Shown piece by piece: positions 22,667-36,230 of a DNA stretch of 64,000 bases (position 1 is its first letter; each line of letters begins with the position of its first letter). The translations under genes were made by a program, and so were the position numbers. The notes under the pieces are model-generated. The model searched no databases. It was not told the DNA's origin and saw nothing but the letters and a program-made list of their open reading frames with translations. This stretch comes from Serpula lacrymans var. lacrymans S7.9 (Eukaryota > Basidiomycota > Agaricomycetes > Boletales > Serpulaceae): contig NW_006763292.1 in NCBI RefSeq assembly GCF_000218685.1, positions 1,943,685 through 2,007,684 of the forward strand, written 5' to 3'.

Positions 22667-24708
22667 ATGGCTGCCTCTCCAAATGCAGCAGATAGAGGAC
22701 AACCGCAGACAAATGACGGCTGGGGCTCTGCAGACGGCGAGCAAGGCTTTGATTCTATGATGGGTCCCGCAGGCAGCACCGAGCCGTCCAACGGAGCGCC
22801 ATTGTCTCCAGATGGCCCCGAAGCTAGTCAGACTCCCGAAATTCAAGAGTATCATCGCGGCTCTAGTGTGGGCGACAATAGCAATAGCAATTCTTGTGGT
22901 AAAAACGATTCTGGTCATCGCGAAAAGCAAGCCAAGGTGCTTAGGTTCTCTCCTCTTATTCAATTCTGTTGTCTTGCCTCCCTATCTCTCTCCCGCCTCC
23001 GGAGCGTGCTGTGTGCGAAATTCTGCTATGGCTTGTGGCACTGGGTATCGTTCTCAGTGGTGCATTAAGCTATGTGCTGTCCGTCCGTCGTCGGTCTGTC
23101 TCTGGCAAATATGCACATCTGCATGGTCCTTTATGCTTGCTACGTGCTGGAAGGCTGGTCGGAAATCCTACTTTTTATGAAAATCTCTATCGTTTTGTCT
23201 GGACTGGTGTTTACATTACCCTGTGCAGCCGAACAAAGTCTATGTGGGTGGTCTACCAGAACATACACGACAAGAAGACCTGCGAAGTTGCTTTGGAAAA
23301 ATTGGGAGCATCGTTAACGTTGAACTCAAGTACGCCACTCCTTTCAACATCATTATTTTGAGTCTCAATTTGCTGGCTTTTTGAAATCTAGAGTTGGTTA
23401 CGGCTTTGTCGTAAGTTTGTTTACCTGTTTTCACAAGTGCCAGGCCTTTTGACACTCGCTTTCATGCAGGAGTTTGATACAAAAGATGCCGCCGAAGAAA
23501 GTGTAGCCAAATACAACGAAGGTCATTTCATGGGAAATAAAATTCGCGTGGAAATTTCTCATGGGGGTGGGCGGACTTCAAAGCACTCTGGTGATCCTGG
23601 GGCGTGTTTCAAATGTGGGCAGACAGGTCATTGGGCTAGGTAGGTAGTACTATCATGAACCTTATAAAAGCTTAAACATCGATTTGAGTAGAGAGTGCCC
23701 TAACCATACTGTTGCGCCGTGAGTTCCTTCGTTTCTTTAGTTATTCGTCCATGAGCTGAGTTGCGACTGGTCTATCAAAAGGCAACGCCGGCCAGCTCAT
23801 CCCAATGATGCGTCTTTGATTGATCGCATGCATCCTCCTCGAGATTATTTACCTCCACCCAGAGACTATCCCCCTTTCCGAGACGATCCTAGTCCTGGTC
23901 GCTTTCCATCATCTAGGGACGTACGGTATGGCTATGACTACCCTCCAATTCCACCTCCTGGTCGCGACTATCGAAGACCACCATCGCCTCCTAGGGCTTT
24001 GAGAGAATATCCTGTGTGTCCACCCCTGGTGCGGTCCGCCCATGAATACGACGACTACAGAATGAGAGGTCCTCCACCTCCGCTCGCCCGTTATGACCGT
24101 CCTAGCTATTATCCTTCTGAAAGAGATTTGGGATACCCTACACGTGGTGTTATGCCTCCTCCGCCTCGAGACTACTATGATCGTTATGATAGGAGGCCTC
24201 CTGTTCCGGATGACAAGTATTCATCGTATCCGCCGCCGGGATCAAAACCCAGAACGCCACCTGGTGGTCCTCCACCCATTCGTGGTCGAGATGACTACGG
24301 CGGACCTCATCGGTACGTCTCGCTGAATCGTGAGCATTATGTACCTTTTAACACATAAAATAGCGATCATGTCCCTGAGGGCCGCGGAAGACACAGTCCG
24401 CCTCTACGTTATGCTGATTATGCCCCTCGTAGCATTGGTGCGGATATTCCTCATCGGTAAATACATTTCATAAACAGTTTCAGCTTGAACTCATAAATGG
24501 TGTGTCCAGTCGGCGCTCTCGAAGTCCGCCTCGGTCAGTGGGTCCGGCTCACTACGATGATTATTCAGGATCTTTCCCTGAAAATGGCTATTCTGGTCCT
24601 CCTTCCATTGGCCCCTCACTCAGAGGTACAGGTGGTCCTAGAGATTATTCTAGTCGAAATGGCCGTGATCTTGTCGATCTGAGCGGTGGTTACAACAGAA
24701 GACTTTGA
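22667..24708 (+). CDS. RRM and zinc-knuckle RNA-binding protein, SR-like
   Basis: Eight exons (22667-22936, 23229-23329, 23392-23410, 23470-23639, 23692-23718, 23782-24312, 24364-24456, 24510-24708), 469 aa. A disordered N-terminus of about 90 residues precedes one RRM (NKVYVGGLPEHTRQEDLRSC as RNP2 side, VGYGFVEF as RNP1). A CCHC knuckle follows (CFKCGQTGHWARECP), then a long Pro/Arg/Tyr/Asp tail ending in RRRSRSPPRS. RRM plus one knuckle plus an RS-like tail resembles SRSF7/RSZ22 splicing factors, so a nuclear pre-mRNA role is likely but inferred. Exon 3 is only 19 nt and carries part of RNP1. The first intron is about 290 nt, unusually long for this window, and could hide regulated splicing. 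Confidence 0.85.
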
Positions 24709-25532
24709 TCAGACTCGTACTTATTTAGTGACCAAATAGTCGGTCGGCTAAAAGTTATGCTCTATATGTGCTTGCATCGTACCACTATCTTATTTCCTCA
24801 AGAATTGTATCAGCGTTTTAGTCGTTGTTGTCCCTTACCTTATTTTTTCCTTACATCCTTTGTACTATCGTACTTCTTGCTACTGCTTGGCTTTCGAATA
24901 TAAATTTGCTTACTGGTGAATTTATTCAAGACTACAGTGTAGGACTGGCATTTGAGCTGGTTAAAATACTTGCGCATTCCAGGCCCCATTCCCTTGCAAT
25001 ACTCATCCATTTAGCTACATTTCCTATCTGAGATACCTGTATAGATTATATGTATGAATAAATTATAAATATCATTTGGAAACTGCATGCACAATTCAAG
25101 AATCTAGGTTGACACGATGAAATCAGGTTTCCTGGCATTTAAGCCAGCACCAAATATAGCAAATTGAGTATCCCACCACTCCGGGGCTCCTTCCTATTAA
25201 GGTATATCTCACTCAGATTAGCACTCTTGGTCGACCAAAAGGCTTTTCATCACATTGTGCATGTGTATGTGATACTATAGCACTACTGTATATAGTTTCT
25301 GGGGCACGATGCTAAATTACATCCACTGTAAACATTATTTACTCTTGAAGTTGAGCTTTATCCTCGTCTATCGCACAAGAAATCACACATTCCTTTGATT
25401 TTTACATTACAATAGCAATACACGTGTATTCTTAACATGCTCGGGCTACGTGTCCGTTGATCACACAAAAAACGCATGTGCTATGGCTGATTGGCTCAAA
25501 TGCCGGTCCTACACTGTAATTGTACCTGTCTT
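24709..25532. other. Convergent intergenic region
   Basis: AT-rich 3' region between two convergent genes. I see no gene or recognisable RNA in it. Confidence 0.5.
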
Positions 25533-28500
25533 CTATTTCATTGACATGGCATAGAGTGCTTCCTTGTCAGCACTCTCGTCCACGAGGGCACGGAATAAGC
25601 CGTTCTCGTTTGCTAGCAATTCTTGAGGAGGTCCATATTCAGCCTACAATTGCAAGAGGTTAGCGGGTTGGTATAACAATTCGAATCTCGACCTTACGAG
25701 TTTCCCATCCTCCAGAACCATCTAGGGAATAGGGAACTGTCAGTTTTATCTGAAAGGCACAAGTACAAAGTACAGACACGCACAATTTTGTCAGCATCAA
25801 TGATGGTCTGAAGGCGATGAGCAACGATGATCTGTGTAACATCATTCTGCAGCTTATTTCGGAGAGAAGACTGGATTATGGTGTCCGTTCTATAATCTGA
25901 AAATAACAGGAAATTGAATATTAGACATGTCTATTATGGTGCATCTCGAGGTGTACCTATGGCTGAAGTGGCTGTGATAAGATGCCAGTAAGCCCGTGAG
26001 AGGCCGCATACAGTATTCTAGACATACCTTCGTCAAGAATCAACAACTTACTTCCACGAATCATAGCTCTTGCCAAGGCCAAAATCTGACGTTGTCCCAC
26101 AGACAAATTGCTGCCTCCACCAGAGATAACACTATCAAGCGATAACTTGCTCTCCTCCGAATCTTCCTGTATGGAGAACAAGCCAGAAGCTCTGAGTGCA
26201 TCATTCAGGGTGGCATCATCGTATTGCTCAAATGGATCGAGATTTTTTCGAAGTGTGCCACTGAGCAACTCGGGCTGTAATATTGATAAGTTACTCAAAA
26301 AAGTAAGTATAGAAATGGAACAACTGACAACTTGTGGAATGATAGTTGCATTTGTTCGAAGAGCATCCAAATTGATTGTGCTTATAGAGATACCATCATA
26401 AAATACTTCTCCCTCAATATGTATACCACGAAGGAGTGAGAGAGTTAGCGAGCTCTGCCGAAGGATTTAGCAACCAATGATACACAGAATGTGAATGCAT
26501 AAACCTTTCCACTTCCAGTGCGACCGACTAGCATTTCATCATTAATAACTGTTAATACGCTAAGGCTGTAGCATAACATTGACGTACCTACACCAATCCG
26601 TTCACCGGACTTGATGTGAAAAGACAGGTTATGAAGGACTCTAGGCCCATCCTTCGAATTATTAGGTTTGTAAGAGTAGTGAGTCATAACAGAGAAATAC
26701 CTGCGAGTAACGAGCAGAAAGGTTCTCCACTCGGAGGTCGCCACTAGCTGGCCAATACGCAGGGGGACGGCCTTGACTACTGGGTTTTGGCTCCTGTTCT
26801 ATCCCGATGTAACTATCAATGCGCTCAAGGCTAGCCGCGGTGTAGTATAGTCAGATATGCAACATTTACTAAGGTTCCTACTTCACGAACCTATTTGCTA
26901 TATTTTCCATGAGGTTGTAACTTGGATATAAAAGAATATATATACATAGACGACATACCATTCACTTCGATATCATTCATCATCCTAACCCACCACAGCA
27001 TCATGGTACTGAAACCAACTATCCAATTTCATTGAGATTATATTGCGGGTGATGAATAAACCACGAACCAGCCATATTTAATGAGAAGCCGATATCAGAC
27101 GCACTAGCGAGACTATTACCATAAGTCAAATATGCGGCTAAACTGGCCGAAAACATTGCACTGAAGGCATCAATGCGAATGCCCACCCAACTGCATAAGA
27201 TAGGTTAGCAGTACTATCATACCATGTCGACGGTGTAACCTTACCGGTTCAAATTATAAAACATGCGTGCTACTTTAGTGTAGCGGTCAATTCGTGCGAG
27301 TGACTCCGCTTTAAAAGCTTGCTGTGCACCATATGCGCGTATAGAAGCTTGCATGGTTCTGAGGATACCGAATAGGCGGGTAAGGGATATTGGTACTTAC
27401 TAAGACCAGCAATGGCTGCGCCAAAATGACCAAGGACGGGAGCTTTAGCATTGCTCATCTCTCTTTTGACAGATAACTGAGCTTTCATATAGAACTTCCC
27501 ACAAATCCAGCCGAGTGCACCAACGAGGATTCCAGGGATTATGAATATTGGCGTCAGAACGGTAACAGCAGTGAATTTGACCATCATTGCTATAGTCACC
27601 TCCGTCCACAAAGATACACTTTGGGCAACAGGCCCATCGACTGCAACAATCTCTTAATCCACACGCTCGCGTAGTTGGCAACGAAACAAAACGTACCAGC
27701 TTGTATGTCTTGTGTACATCGTGCAATTACGCGAGATGTCGGAGTAGTATCAAGCCACCTATATCCTGTAAGCTTGTTTTGAAGTTTCAGTAAAACGATG
27801 AAGAGAGCTCACCGCAAGGTTGTGCCCAGTACCGCCTCGAAGAGCTTCTTGTGGATGACTCTAGACGCTCGCATTGTTCCGTATAATTGCCAGGTGTAAG
27901 AAAAAGCGTATAAGGTGGTAGTGGCCAAAAGAATAAGACCATAAACTCCGAGGTAGCTGAAGTCAATAATGATTATCAAACAATAAGTAAGAAATATTAG
28001 ACAAGCCACTCACTACGGGACATGAACTTCGGATGGTTGATGAGAATCGTACTGGGAAGCCCAGTACCCTAAAAACCAGGGTTGCGCATTTTCACTAAAC
28101 TGAGTTGAAGTCATGGTGACTAAAAAAACAATCCAAAAGAGCGCTGGGTAATCGCCTCCCATTCCTGCGAGGTATAGTTTGACTACAGGGGTCAAATTTC
28201 CGATCCCATAAGCACAATTGTCGACTCACAAGCAGACCGTCCAACGCGACCTTCAGCGATTTCTTCAGCTAATATAAGCTTTCCGTCCTGTTTTCGCTGG
28301 ACTGCTTCTTCTTCAGTGTCGGAAACCTTTTGTTCCTCCTCATTATCTTTCAAGACCTCTGCAGCGAGCTTATCGTCGTGAGCGACCACGTCGGATATGG
28401 AACCTTGACTAAGCACCCTCCCATTCGAACCTATCGATACTACGAAATGGGCCACTTTGTTGGCCATGGTAACATTGTGCGTCTAAATTTGACAATTTTA

Positions 28501-31500
28501 CCCTTACGGAAGCACAGATAGAAATTATCTGACATACCACAAAAATAACTGTTCGACCCTCAATCAGGTCTCCACCCAAACATTTGTCAATGATCCACTT
28601 TGAAGTATGCACATCTAAAGCGGCCAACACCTGGGATAAGGTGGATAATCATCATCTATCATGGCATACTACAGACCTATTAGATAGACTCACATCGTCT
28701 AATAAGAGAACCTCTGCAAATGAGTATATTGCACGAGCAAGAGTTATCCTTGCCTGTTCATGATATTAGTGAACTAAAAGAGGACGGCAAATCAATGATA
28801 CCTTCTGACCGCCACTGTGTAGTATGGTATATTTCAATATATATAAATTGTCAGGACTGCGCTTTGCATTTACCTTAACGTGATCCCTTTCTCTCCAACT
28901 TCGGTCTGATCTCCAGCTTCAAACAATTCGAAGTCACGTTCGAGCCCACATTGGTACACAACTGGTCAACCAATATGAGAATCCAAAGTATAGAGCGACA
29001 GATGAATGCCTTACCTTTGTTATAGCGTTCCTTGTCGTATGACGCTCCAAATAAAATGTTAGCCTGTGGTCGTATTTAGCTGAGTATTCCTAACGACCAA
29101 CAACGCCTCATTTATACCTGAATTGTCTCGTTCTGGACCCAAGATTCTTGAGCCGCATAGGCAACACCACCCTTGCGAGGTAGACCGAAAAAAGATGCAG
29201 GGCCAGATGGAATAAAGTGCATTTCCCCTGGGTAAGTGTAAGTATGAATGCGACGCAGATATGAGAACACAGCAGCACTGTGTGAGCTAACCTAATAAAG
29301 CCATAAGCATCGATGTCTTTCCTGAACCTGTGGGCCCGACAATTAAGTTGACGCGCCCACGGTGGAAGAAAAGCTCGTCTTCAATTTTAAGGCTGAAATT
29401 TCGTTTCGATGGAGTCAATGAACCATTACGGTTCTCTGACCACGTAAACACAGCATCTTTGAAACCAATCACGTCTAATTCCTCGTCTGCTTGCTTGAAC
29501 AGCGAGGCCCCATGGTAGTGAGCATGAAAGGAATCCAATAGCTCCGACTATAGCACAAATAAGGCCCAAGGATGGCAAGGCGTATGGTATAAATTCTCAC
29601 TTACATTGAGTAGGAAATCGTCAACACGGTCCAAAGAGACTTTGGCTGTAGGCAGGGCAGAATTATTGATATATCTTCTCAGAGCCTGGTAGAACTCACC
29701 TTGAGTTATTCTCGGGAGCAGTCCGAGAATTAGGTGAAGCTGACGATGAAAAACGTCAAAGACTAGGGGAAAAAATAAGTAGAGCAGCATTAAAAAGAGA
29801 TAATTTCTTGCATACCGGTTATAGATGAGAACACCACAGCGGCTAAGTGGAATTAGTTAAAGCCATATATACGATACATAATGAACCTCCATACCACTCA
29901 GGTTTTGCTTCATCAATAAAGTCTGGCACAAAATCGTCAAATTCAGATAGAGTTTCACCGAACAACGATACATACGTATGACGCGAAAGTTGTTAGCATG
30001 ACAGCAATAGGAATGATAAAACTGCCAATTTGTCAGCGAAGAAACAACTCTCTGAAAACCAACTTCACTTAGTAATGTTGATGGAAAGCTCCAGGAGCTT
30101 GCTCCTCCAAGTCCACAAAAGTTCTTCTTCGCGTGTACGCGTTATCTTTTCATTGGTCTGTTGCTCCCATCCAAATAACTTGATCATGCGAAGCACGTTC
30201 ATGGCTACGACAAAAGAAAAAGTGAATATAATATTCTGTACAACATTCATTCACACGTACTTTCAGTGACGGTTTGTACCCGGGCATCTGTCTGATACAT
30301 ATAAAATTCACCTGTCTTGCTCCTAGAAAACGAACTGCTCACTTTATGCATTTTCTGTTGTTGAACATGTTGTATTAGGCGTGCCATATAGCCAGGAAGT
30401 GGGAATAAAAGTATCATAACACCTAATCCGACGAATGAGCTAAGAAAAGTTCAGTCATCACGAGGCAATCAGCATTCAATCTGGAAAGACAGTACCTCCA
30501 GCCAAGGATAGAGTACAGAAGCCAGATACACAAAGACACTCCCAGAGGGATATTGATAACTAAAATCAGGCAGATTAATGTAAACGTCACATGGAACACG
30601 TCATTTTTACAGACCAATATAAAGCCAGTCTCGCCCATTAGTTATGTTGTTAAGGTCTGAGGTGACGAGATTGTTAATTTTTCCTACGAGATTATCAGCC
30701 TTGGAGGTAGGGTTGTGAGCCTCTTGCCCGTTCTCATTCTGCACATCCTCCGTTTTCTGCTTGCCCTTTTGGCTTGAGGATTCCGCAATCGTTGAGCTTG
30801 TCTGCGATGTATCGTCACCATCTACAGACTCCCCCTCATTCGTACTAGATTCTACCGTGTCAGGCGTGAGCACCTCGTTTGCCTCCATAGTTTGCTTTAT
30901 GTCTGACGGGGTTTCAGCTTTCATGCGAATACGTAGGGCATGTTCGAAAATGAGTTGGGTCAGTATCCCTTCTGTGCGGACGAGGGTTTGTGTCTGTAGG
31001 CACAACTTAAGCGAGTGGCACAAAAACTAAGATATGAGTTTACCGAAATATAGAGATACCAATCCATTGCCAAAGAAGTGACCAATGGGCCAAGGAACAA
31101 TAAACATATCCACACCCACGGCCGAACAACGGCTCCTTCGCCTCCAGATTCCAGGTAGCTTAAAGAGAGTGCTTAATGACTGAACTGTTGGTCCCTATTC
31201 CAGAACACCTACCTCAGGAGACGATTAACCGCGATTGGACTTACAAGAGTAGCTATGACCTGTTCACTTGAGCTCGATGATATTCAGATATGCGAATTGA
31301 GCCCTACCTCGATGATTACTGTAGACGCCATGATGATGTATTCACCACCTGTTGAATATTCAATTTACTGACGTAATATAAAAATCTTGAAAGCTAACGA
31401 TATATTCTGACGAAACCAAAGAAAATGTGACCCTTCTTCTTCCTTTGCGAAAAAGGATCAAGGAACTAATGTACTCCATCATGAACAGGTCACTTCATCT

Positions 31501-32626
31501 TTATCAAACAGGATTGTACGTACCGGGAAACTTTCCTGCACTAAATTCTTGGCACGGTCATAGTCAGCAAGAGGAGGAAGCTGCTCGTGCGACAGGTGAG
31601 AAACTTTGGACGCGAGATACACTGTCGAGTCTATCCAGGAGAACAGGATGCGAGATAACCATGAAGCGGTCTGCTCTGGATGAGGCTCATCGGCAGGGTC
31701 CTGAGAAATGAGTCAAGCAAAATACACATGCCCATGTCAAAAGGTCTCACTTTAGGATCAAAAGGCACGTATTGTCGAGGTTTGATAATCGGCAACACAA
31801 TAGTGATGAGGGTAAGAATAGATATTTTAACCCATAAGAGCCATCCTTCGTGAATATCCAGTGGAATATGAGTGAACGTCAATAAAGGCCACAAGTCACG
31901 ATACGCGAATATTCCAAGCACCACAAGGAGAAGGATGATCAAGTGCCTGGAGACAACCTTGCTGCTTCTAGGTATGAATAAAGATATAAAGCTCAACAAT
32001 GAGATATACGCCTAAAAAAATCACGCGCATAAGATACCAAGGGGTTGTTATCGTGAAGACACTTACTATGGTTATGCAGAGCGCAAGCTGCGGTGATATG
32101 ACAGTCTGGATCTTGGTATTACGATGCACACTCCCAGATAGCCCTATTGTCTGCGTAGCCATGCCCTTTTGACCCCCATCCTCTTTATCCATGATAACAT
32201 TTACCAGAGACAATGCGAACAGTACTGAGCAGCCTATGAACGAAGCTACCTTATATATGAACTCGGTACATCCTCCATGCAAAATCACGAATGCTTTCGG
32301 GTTATTCAAAAGACTAGGAGACCCTACTCCATGGGAATGGGGATCATCAAATTGCTGTCCTTGAGAAGCCAAAAGGCGGGTCCGCAGCTTGTAAAAAGGC
32401 TTTGAATCCGCTACTGCATGTAGCAGAAGAATGAGTGCAGAGACAGCAGCGACATAGGCAGGGATTGCTTGTAGGTCGAGCAGACCACTAGTGATACAAA
32501 CATGTTCTAGATAACTCTTCGTGCTGCTTAGATTGAAACCACTTACCTGTCTTTGCTATCTGCCACAACTAGCCTGATATCTGGGTGATATAAAAGTAAT
32601 TGCGAAGCAGTTTGAAAATAATCCAT
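25533..32626 (-). CDS. ABCC-type (MRP) ATP-binding cassette transporter
   Basis: A 7.1 kb gene with many short introns, ATG at 32626 (MDYFQTASQLLLYHPDIRLV) and TAG at 25533. Order on the minus strand: hydrophobic TMD0 region (about 32.5-31.6 kb), TMD1 with a charged linker at 31.0-30.7 kb, and NBD1 with Walker A GPTGSGKTS (about 29314-29340), signature LSGGQKARITLARA and Walker B VLLLDDV. Then an acidic linker (DNEEEQKVSDTEEE), TMD2 (28.2-27.2 kb), and NBD2 with GRTGSGK (about 26.5 kb), signature LSVGQRQ, Walker B LLILDEATSAID and H-loop IIVAHRLQT. NBD1 has Asp in place of the catalytic Glu, the usual ABCC asymmetry. TMD0 plus two unequal NBDs fits the Ycf1/Ybt1 class that exports conjugates, often at the vacuole; substrate and membrane are inferred. 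I did not fix every exon boundary. Confidence 0.9.
28802..28814 (-). other. 13-nt microexon encoding the NBD1 signature core
   Basis: Exon TGGCGGTCAGAAG of the ABCC gene, flanked by acceptor CACAG and donor GTATCA. The previous exon ends ...ATC ACG TTA AG and the next begins GCA AGG ATA. Joining them gives LSGGQKARI in frame; skipping the exon shifts the frame. Confidence 0.8.
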
Positions 32627-33142
32627 GAATGGAAGTCGAGACTATCGCAAAACTTGTTGGAGCTGATCAAAGGAGATCCTAAAAGACCTGCGGAGACTGC
32701 GTTTCAAAGGTAAGTGTGCAAGGTGTTTGGTTGAACAAGTTAAGCGTCCAGAAATAACATGTAGCACGCGATAAGGTGGCTGGAGAACCTCATGATCCTG
32801 TTGCTCCGGAACTTTGCCCAATAGACTCATCACAAATTGATAACAGCGGCGTTTCCAAGTGCGGGAGAACCGTGCGACGAATGATATCGAAAGTAGTAAG
32901 TTGCAAGCTTACTGTACTTCAAGGCTATCATATAGTCCCGGGCATTAGAAACAGCGTGCGCAATTTCATGTCGTAAGGAAACAAATGTCAGTCGATGCCC
33001 ACGCGGTGTTTAATGGCAGACTAAGTTACATATATAATTGTTGCGAAATCTTTAGAGCTGTGATGAATGAAAGAAGGTCCTTGATGCGAGTGAATGTGAT
33101 CTAGTTGTAGATTCTACTTGCCCTAAGCCAAAGACAGATACC
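32627..33142. promoter_or_regulatory. Upstream region of the ABCC gene
   Basis: About 520 bp between the ABCC start and the Mdv1 stop, both on the minus strand. It must hold the ABCC promoter and the Mdv1 3' end. Short frames are not supported. Confidence 0.4.
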
Positions 33143-35805
33143 TCACAGAGACCATATCTTCAGAGCACAGTCCCGTCCACCTGATACAAGATATCGATCC
33201 ATGTACCGTAGGCGCTCGACAGGACTCGTGTGCCCATTTGTTAGGAGCGTTGAATGCTGCATACTTGTACGATTATATATCTGCGTCGAAAAGTCAGGAA
33301 TCGTCAACGAAACACTACGATTAGTCAGTCCTTACATCAACACCATTTTTGCCAGTTGCAGCGACGACTTTCCGCGTATCAAACTGGAGCGAAGTGATAC
33401 CGTGGTCATACCTGAGCGTCTCAAACGTTCCGCCAGTTCGGACGTCCCAAATCTGGCACGTGGATTGAGCATAGCTCCAGATAAATTTCCAAAATAACAG
33501 GAACTTACCCTTATGGATTTATCAAGACTGCCACTGACAATATGGATTTCGTCAAACTGCAAGCAGGTCACGGGCGAGGTATGTCCAAGCAAAGTCCGAT
33601 GCGCTTGCCCAGTTCGCACTTGGTGTCACAAGTGCATTAGATCCAACCGTCATGAGTACAAATAAAAACCTTACTATCCCACATCCTCACGGCGCCATCT
33701 CCACTTCCACTTACCAACCCGTATCCCCAGAATTGAACACCACCAACAAAGTCCTGGTACATTTCCCAGCTACCATCCGCGTATGGGGGTGTTGGTACTG
33801 CAAAGGATCCTGCCGCTGCCGCTGCGCCCGAGAAGAGGTGGTTAGGGAGAGCACTGCCAACAGCGGTGCTTGGAGCATGTGATATCGCCCAGAGAATATC
33901 CATTGTCATGATGCATTGACCAGTGGTCAGATCCCACTGTCGGAGAGTCTTATCCGAAGCGCCAGTTACCTTTTGATACGCATAAGCGAAGTTGCACATA
34001 GAAAAGATATTAAGTTTGCCTACCAAACACTCGTCTTCGAAGTATAGGGCAGTAACGGCTTTACTGTGTCCTTCGAACAACCTAACACACGGCCCCATGG
34101 GCTCTGATATACTTGGCTCGTTGGATCTGATCCCATTTGGCTTTTCAATGATCTCGCCATCGTAACTCCTTGACTCATCCTCTTCTGCAACATCGCTCAA
34201 GCTGACCATCTCGCCCTGACCCCAGCCTCCATCTACTCGGCGCAGATCCCACAACCGCACTACGCCATCTGCGCCACCAGTGAGACACACGTGGTCCTCT
34301 ACTTGAAGGACCTTTACTGGCCCACGATGGCCACGCAAGCGGCCAACCTCAGCTCCAGTCATAAGATCCCAAACACAGGGCTGAGAATCTTCTTGCGCAG
34401 CGCTCACAAGCGTGCCGTAGGGCTCTGAAAAATCTAAAGCTGCTATTGGCATGGTGTGATTATCGAGAGTCTATGGACAAATGATATACACAAGTGAAAA
34501 AAAAAGCAATGGACAATAATTGTTGCTACTTACCATGAAGGCAACTCCCGGAGGAAGCTCATCATGCTCCGAGGGCAGGAAAACAGGACCTGACAACATG
34601 CATAAGCGAAAAACCTTATGAACGCTACATTGAGATCACCTTTGCGTCGACGCGAAGGTGCTGCGTGTGGAGGTACTGCAGCGCTCACGTCGGACTTATT
34701 TTGGAGCCTACCCGAAGATTGCTCAAATTCTAGTCGTTCCTTGACCCCTTCCACTATATTTATGACCTTAAGTGGCCGTACCTCGAACTAATGTAGAAAA
34801 GCCTACGCACATTCATCATCCAATTCTAGCTCGTCTTCTTGGAGTTTGAGCAGATCCTGTTCAAGCTTTTGTCTGATGGTATCTAAGGCTTTAATTTTGC
34901 TAGTGATTTCTGCTATGTCGCTATTGATCAAACTCTGTACGATATTATTTATTTTCAGCGACGGAGACAACGATATCACGCACCCTTCGAACATGTAGAT
35001 TCTCTTTATCTCGCATGATTTCTTTAGTCTGCCTGGTCAATTCTTCCTTCCCAAGAGTCTTCGAAGCACTGAGACTCTCCCTACCCCGTCTTTTCCCTTT
35101 CCTCTTATTCCGCTCATGTGCCTTCGTAACAACGACGACATCTTCCTCACTTGCTACACTGCGTCCTTCATCCTCATCCTCTTCTTCATCCATCAGAAGG
35201 CCTCTCGCACTCATCCCAAGCTTCTTCAGACCAATTCTTGGAGTGTCCACATTCCGCATCTGCCTCCTCCGAGTGCGACTTTTCTCCGCACTCGGGATGG
35301 TTGCGTTAAAGCCGCGGAGTAAACTCACATTCGATGCAACGCCCTCTGGTTCAGGAACTTCCGCGTCTAAGAGTTCTTCTGTGGCCTCGACTATCTGGAG
35401 GTCGCGCGAAGTGATGCGCCGACCGCCCAGCGACATACGCATGGGCGCACGCCCAAGAGTCGCAAAATCCATACGCGGTCTATTAGCACTCGAGCTTTCT
35501 ATTGCACGTGGTTTGGACGAGACGGTAGCAGCAGCTGTCATCATTCTCGGTGTCATGATAACGGGGGCCACTGTAAACGAGAAGTGTAAATGGCTGCCTG
35601 ACGAGGAGAAAGGTCTAGTTTTCTTCTTACAATCTGACAGAATTCTGGATGATTCTGATTTCTTATGAGTGAAAGGAGCGAATATTGCTTTTGAGACCAG
35701 TTCCATCTTGCTAGGACCAGAAGCGGACGGAAGAAGAGGGTCCAACGTTGCGCGGGTACTTTTTTTCTTGTCCCCAGCGGACTTTCCTTTGGACTTTGAT
35801 GCCAT
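33143..35805 (-). CDS. MDV1: Mitochondrial division protein, WD40 adaptor (Mdv1/Caf4 family)
   Basis: Starts at ATG 35805 ([15 protein letters not shown]) and ends at TGA 33143-33145, with several introns. The N-terminal part is basic and disordered with a Glu/Asp run, then a coiled coil (about 34970-34800: [19 protein letters not shown]). The linker [18 protein letters not shown] leads into the WD40 propeller. Blades visible include [31 protein letters not shown] with [67 protein letters not shown] and [14 protein letters not shown], ending in KIWSL. This order (N-extension, coiled coil, seven-bladed WD40) is that of yeast Mdv1 and Caf4, which link Fis1 on the outer mitochondrial membrane to the dynamin Dnm1. 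The exact N-terminal splicing is less certain than the propeller. Confidence 0.87.
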
Positions 35806-36230
35806 TTTATGGCATGCCCTCTGCTCTGAGCTTTGTTAGACGCTGGAGAACGCTGGAGCAGAAGAAAGTAGAAAAAAAAAGGGTGTAGAGTGAAAGGTTG
35901 GCGTGCTGCCGTCAACTGCAGAAATCGGGCCATGACAGTTTCCCACGGATCCCGCCTAAGCTCAGGCTCAGACCACAGCAACACCCGCTGATTTACATAG
36001 TCAATGTGAAGGACTCGGATGTCTACAGAATTAGAATACAAAATGGCTTCTGAAACCCCCAAAACTACGACATATACTAAATACAATGTATCGTGTGGAA
36101 CAGCATATAAAAGCCAAGTGCTCCATTTTCAAGTTCGTAGATTTCTGGTGAACGTCGTGTACTACCTCTGAAACAACTCTGAATTTCACATTCCCACTCG
36201 ATAACAGCGTGTAGCTCACCAGTGAAACCG

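Noticed and set aside
35015..35668. Plus-strand frame of 217 codons
   Set aside because: Antisense of the first Mdv1 exon, which carries clear family order and splice sites.
35553..36086. Minus-strand frame that might extend the unrecognised membrane protein
   Set aside because: It overlaps the Mdv1 start exon in another frame. I could find no in-phase splice from the exon ending at 36231, although a short terminal exon within 35.9-36.1 kb remains possible.
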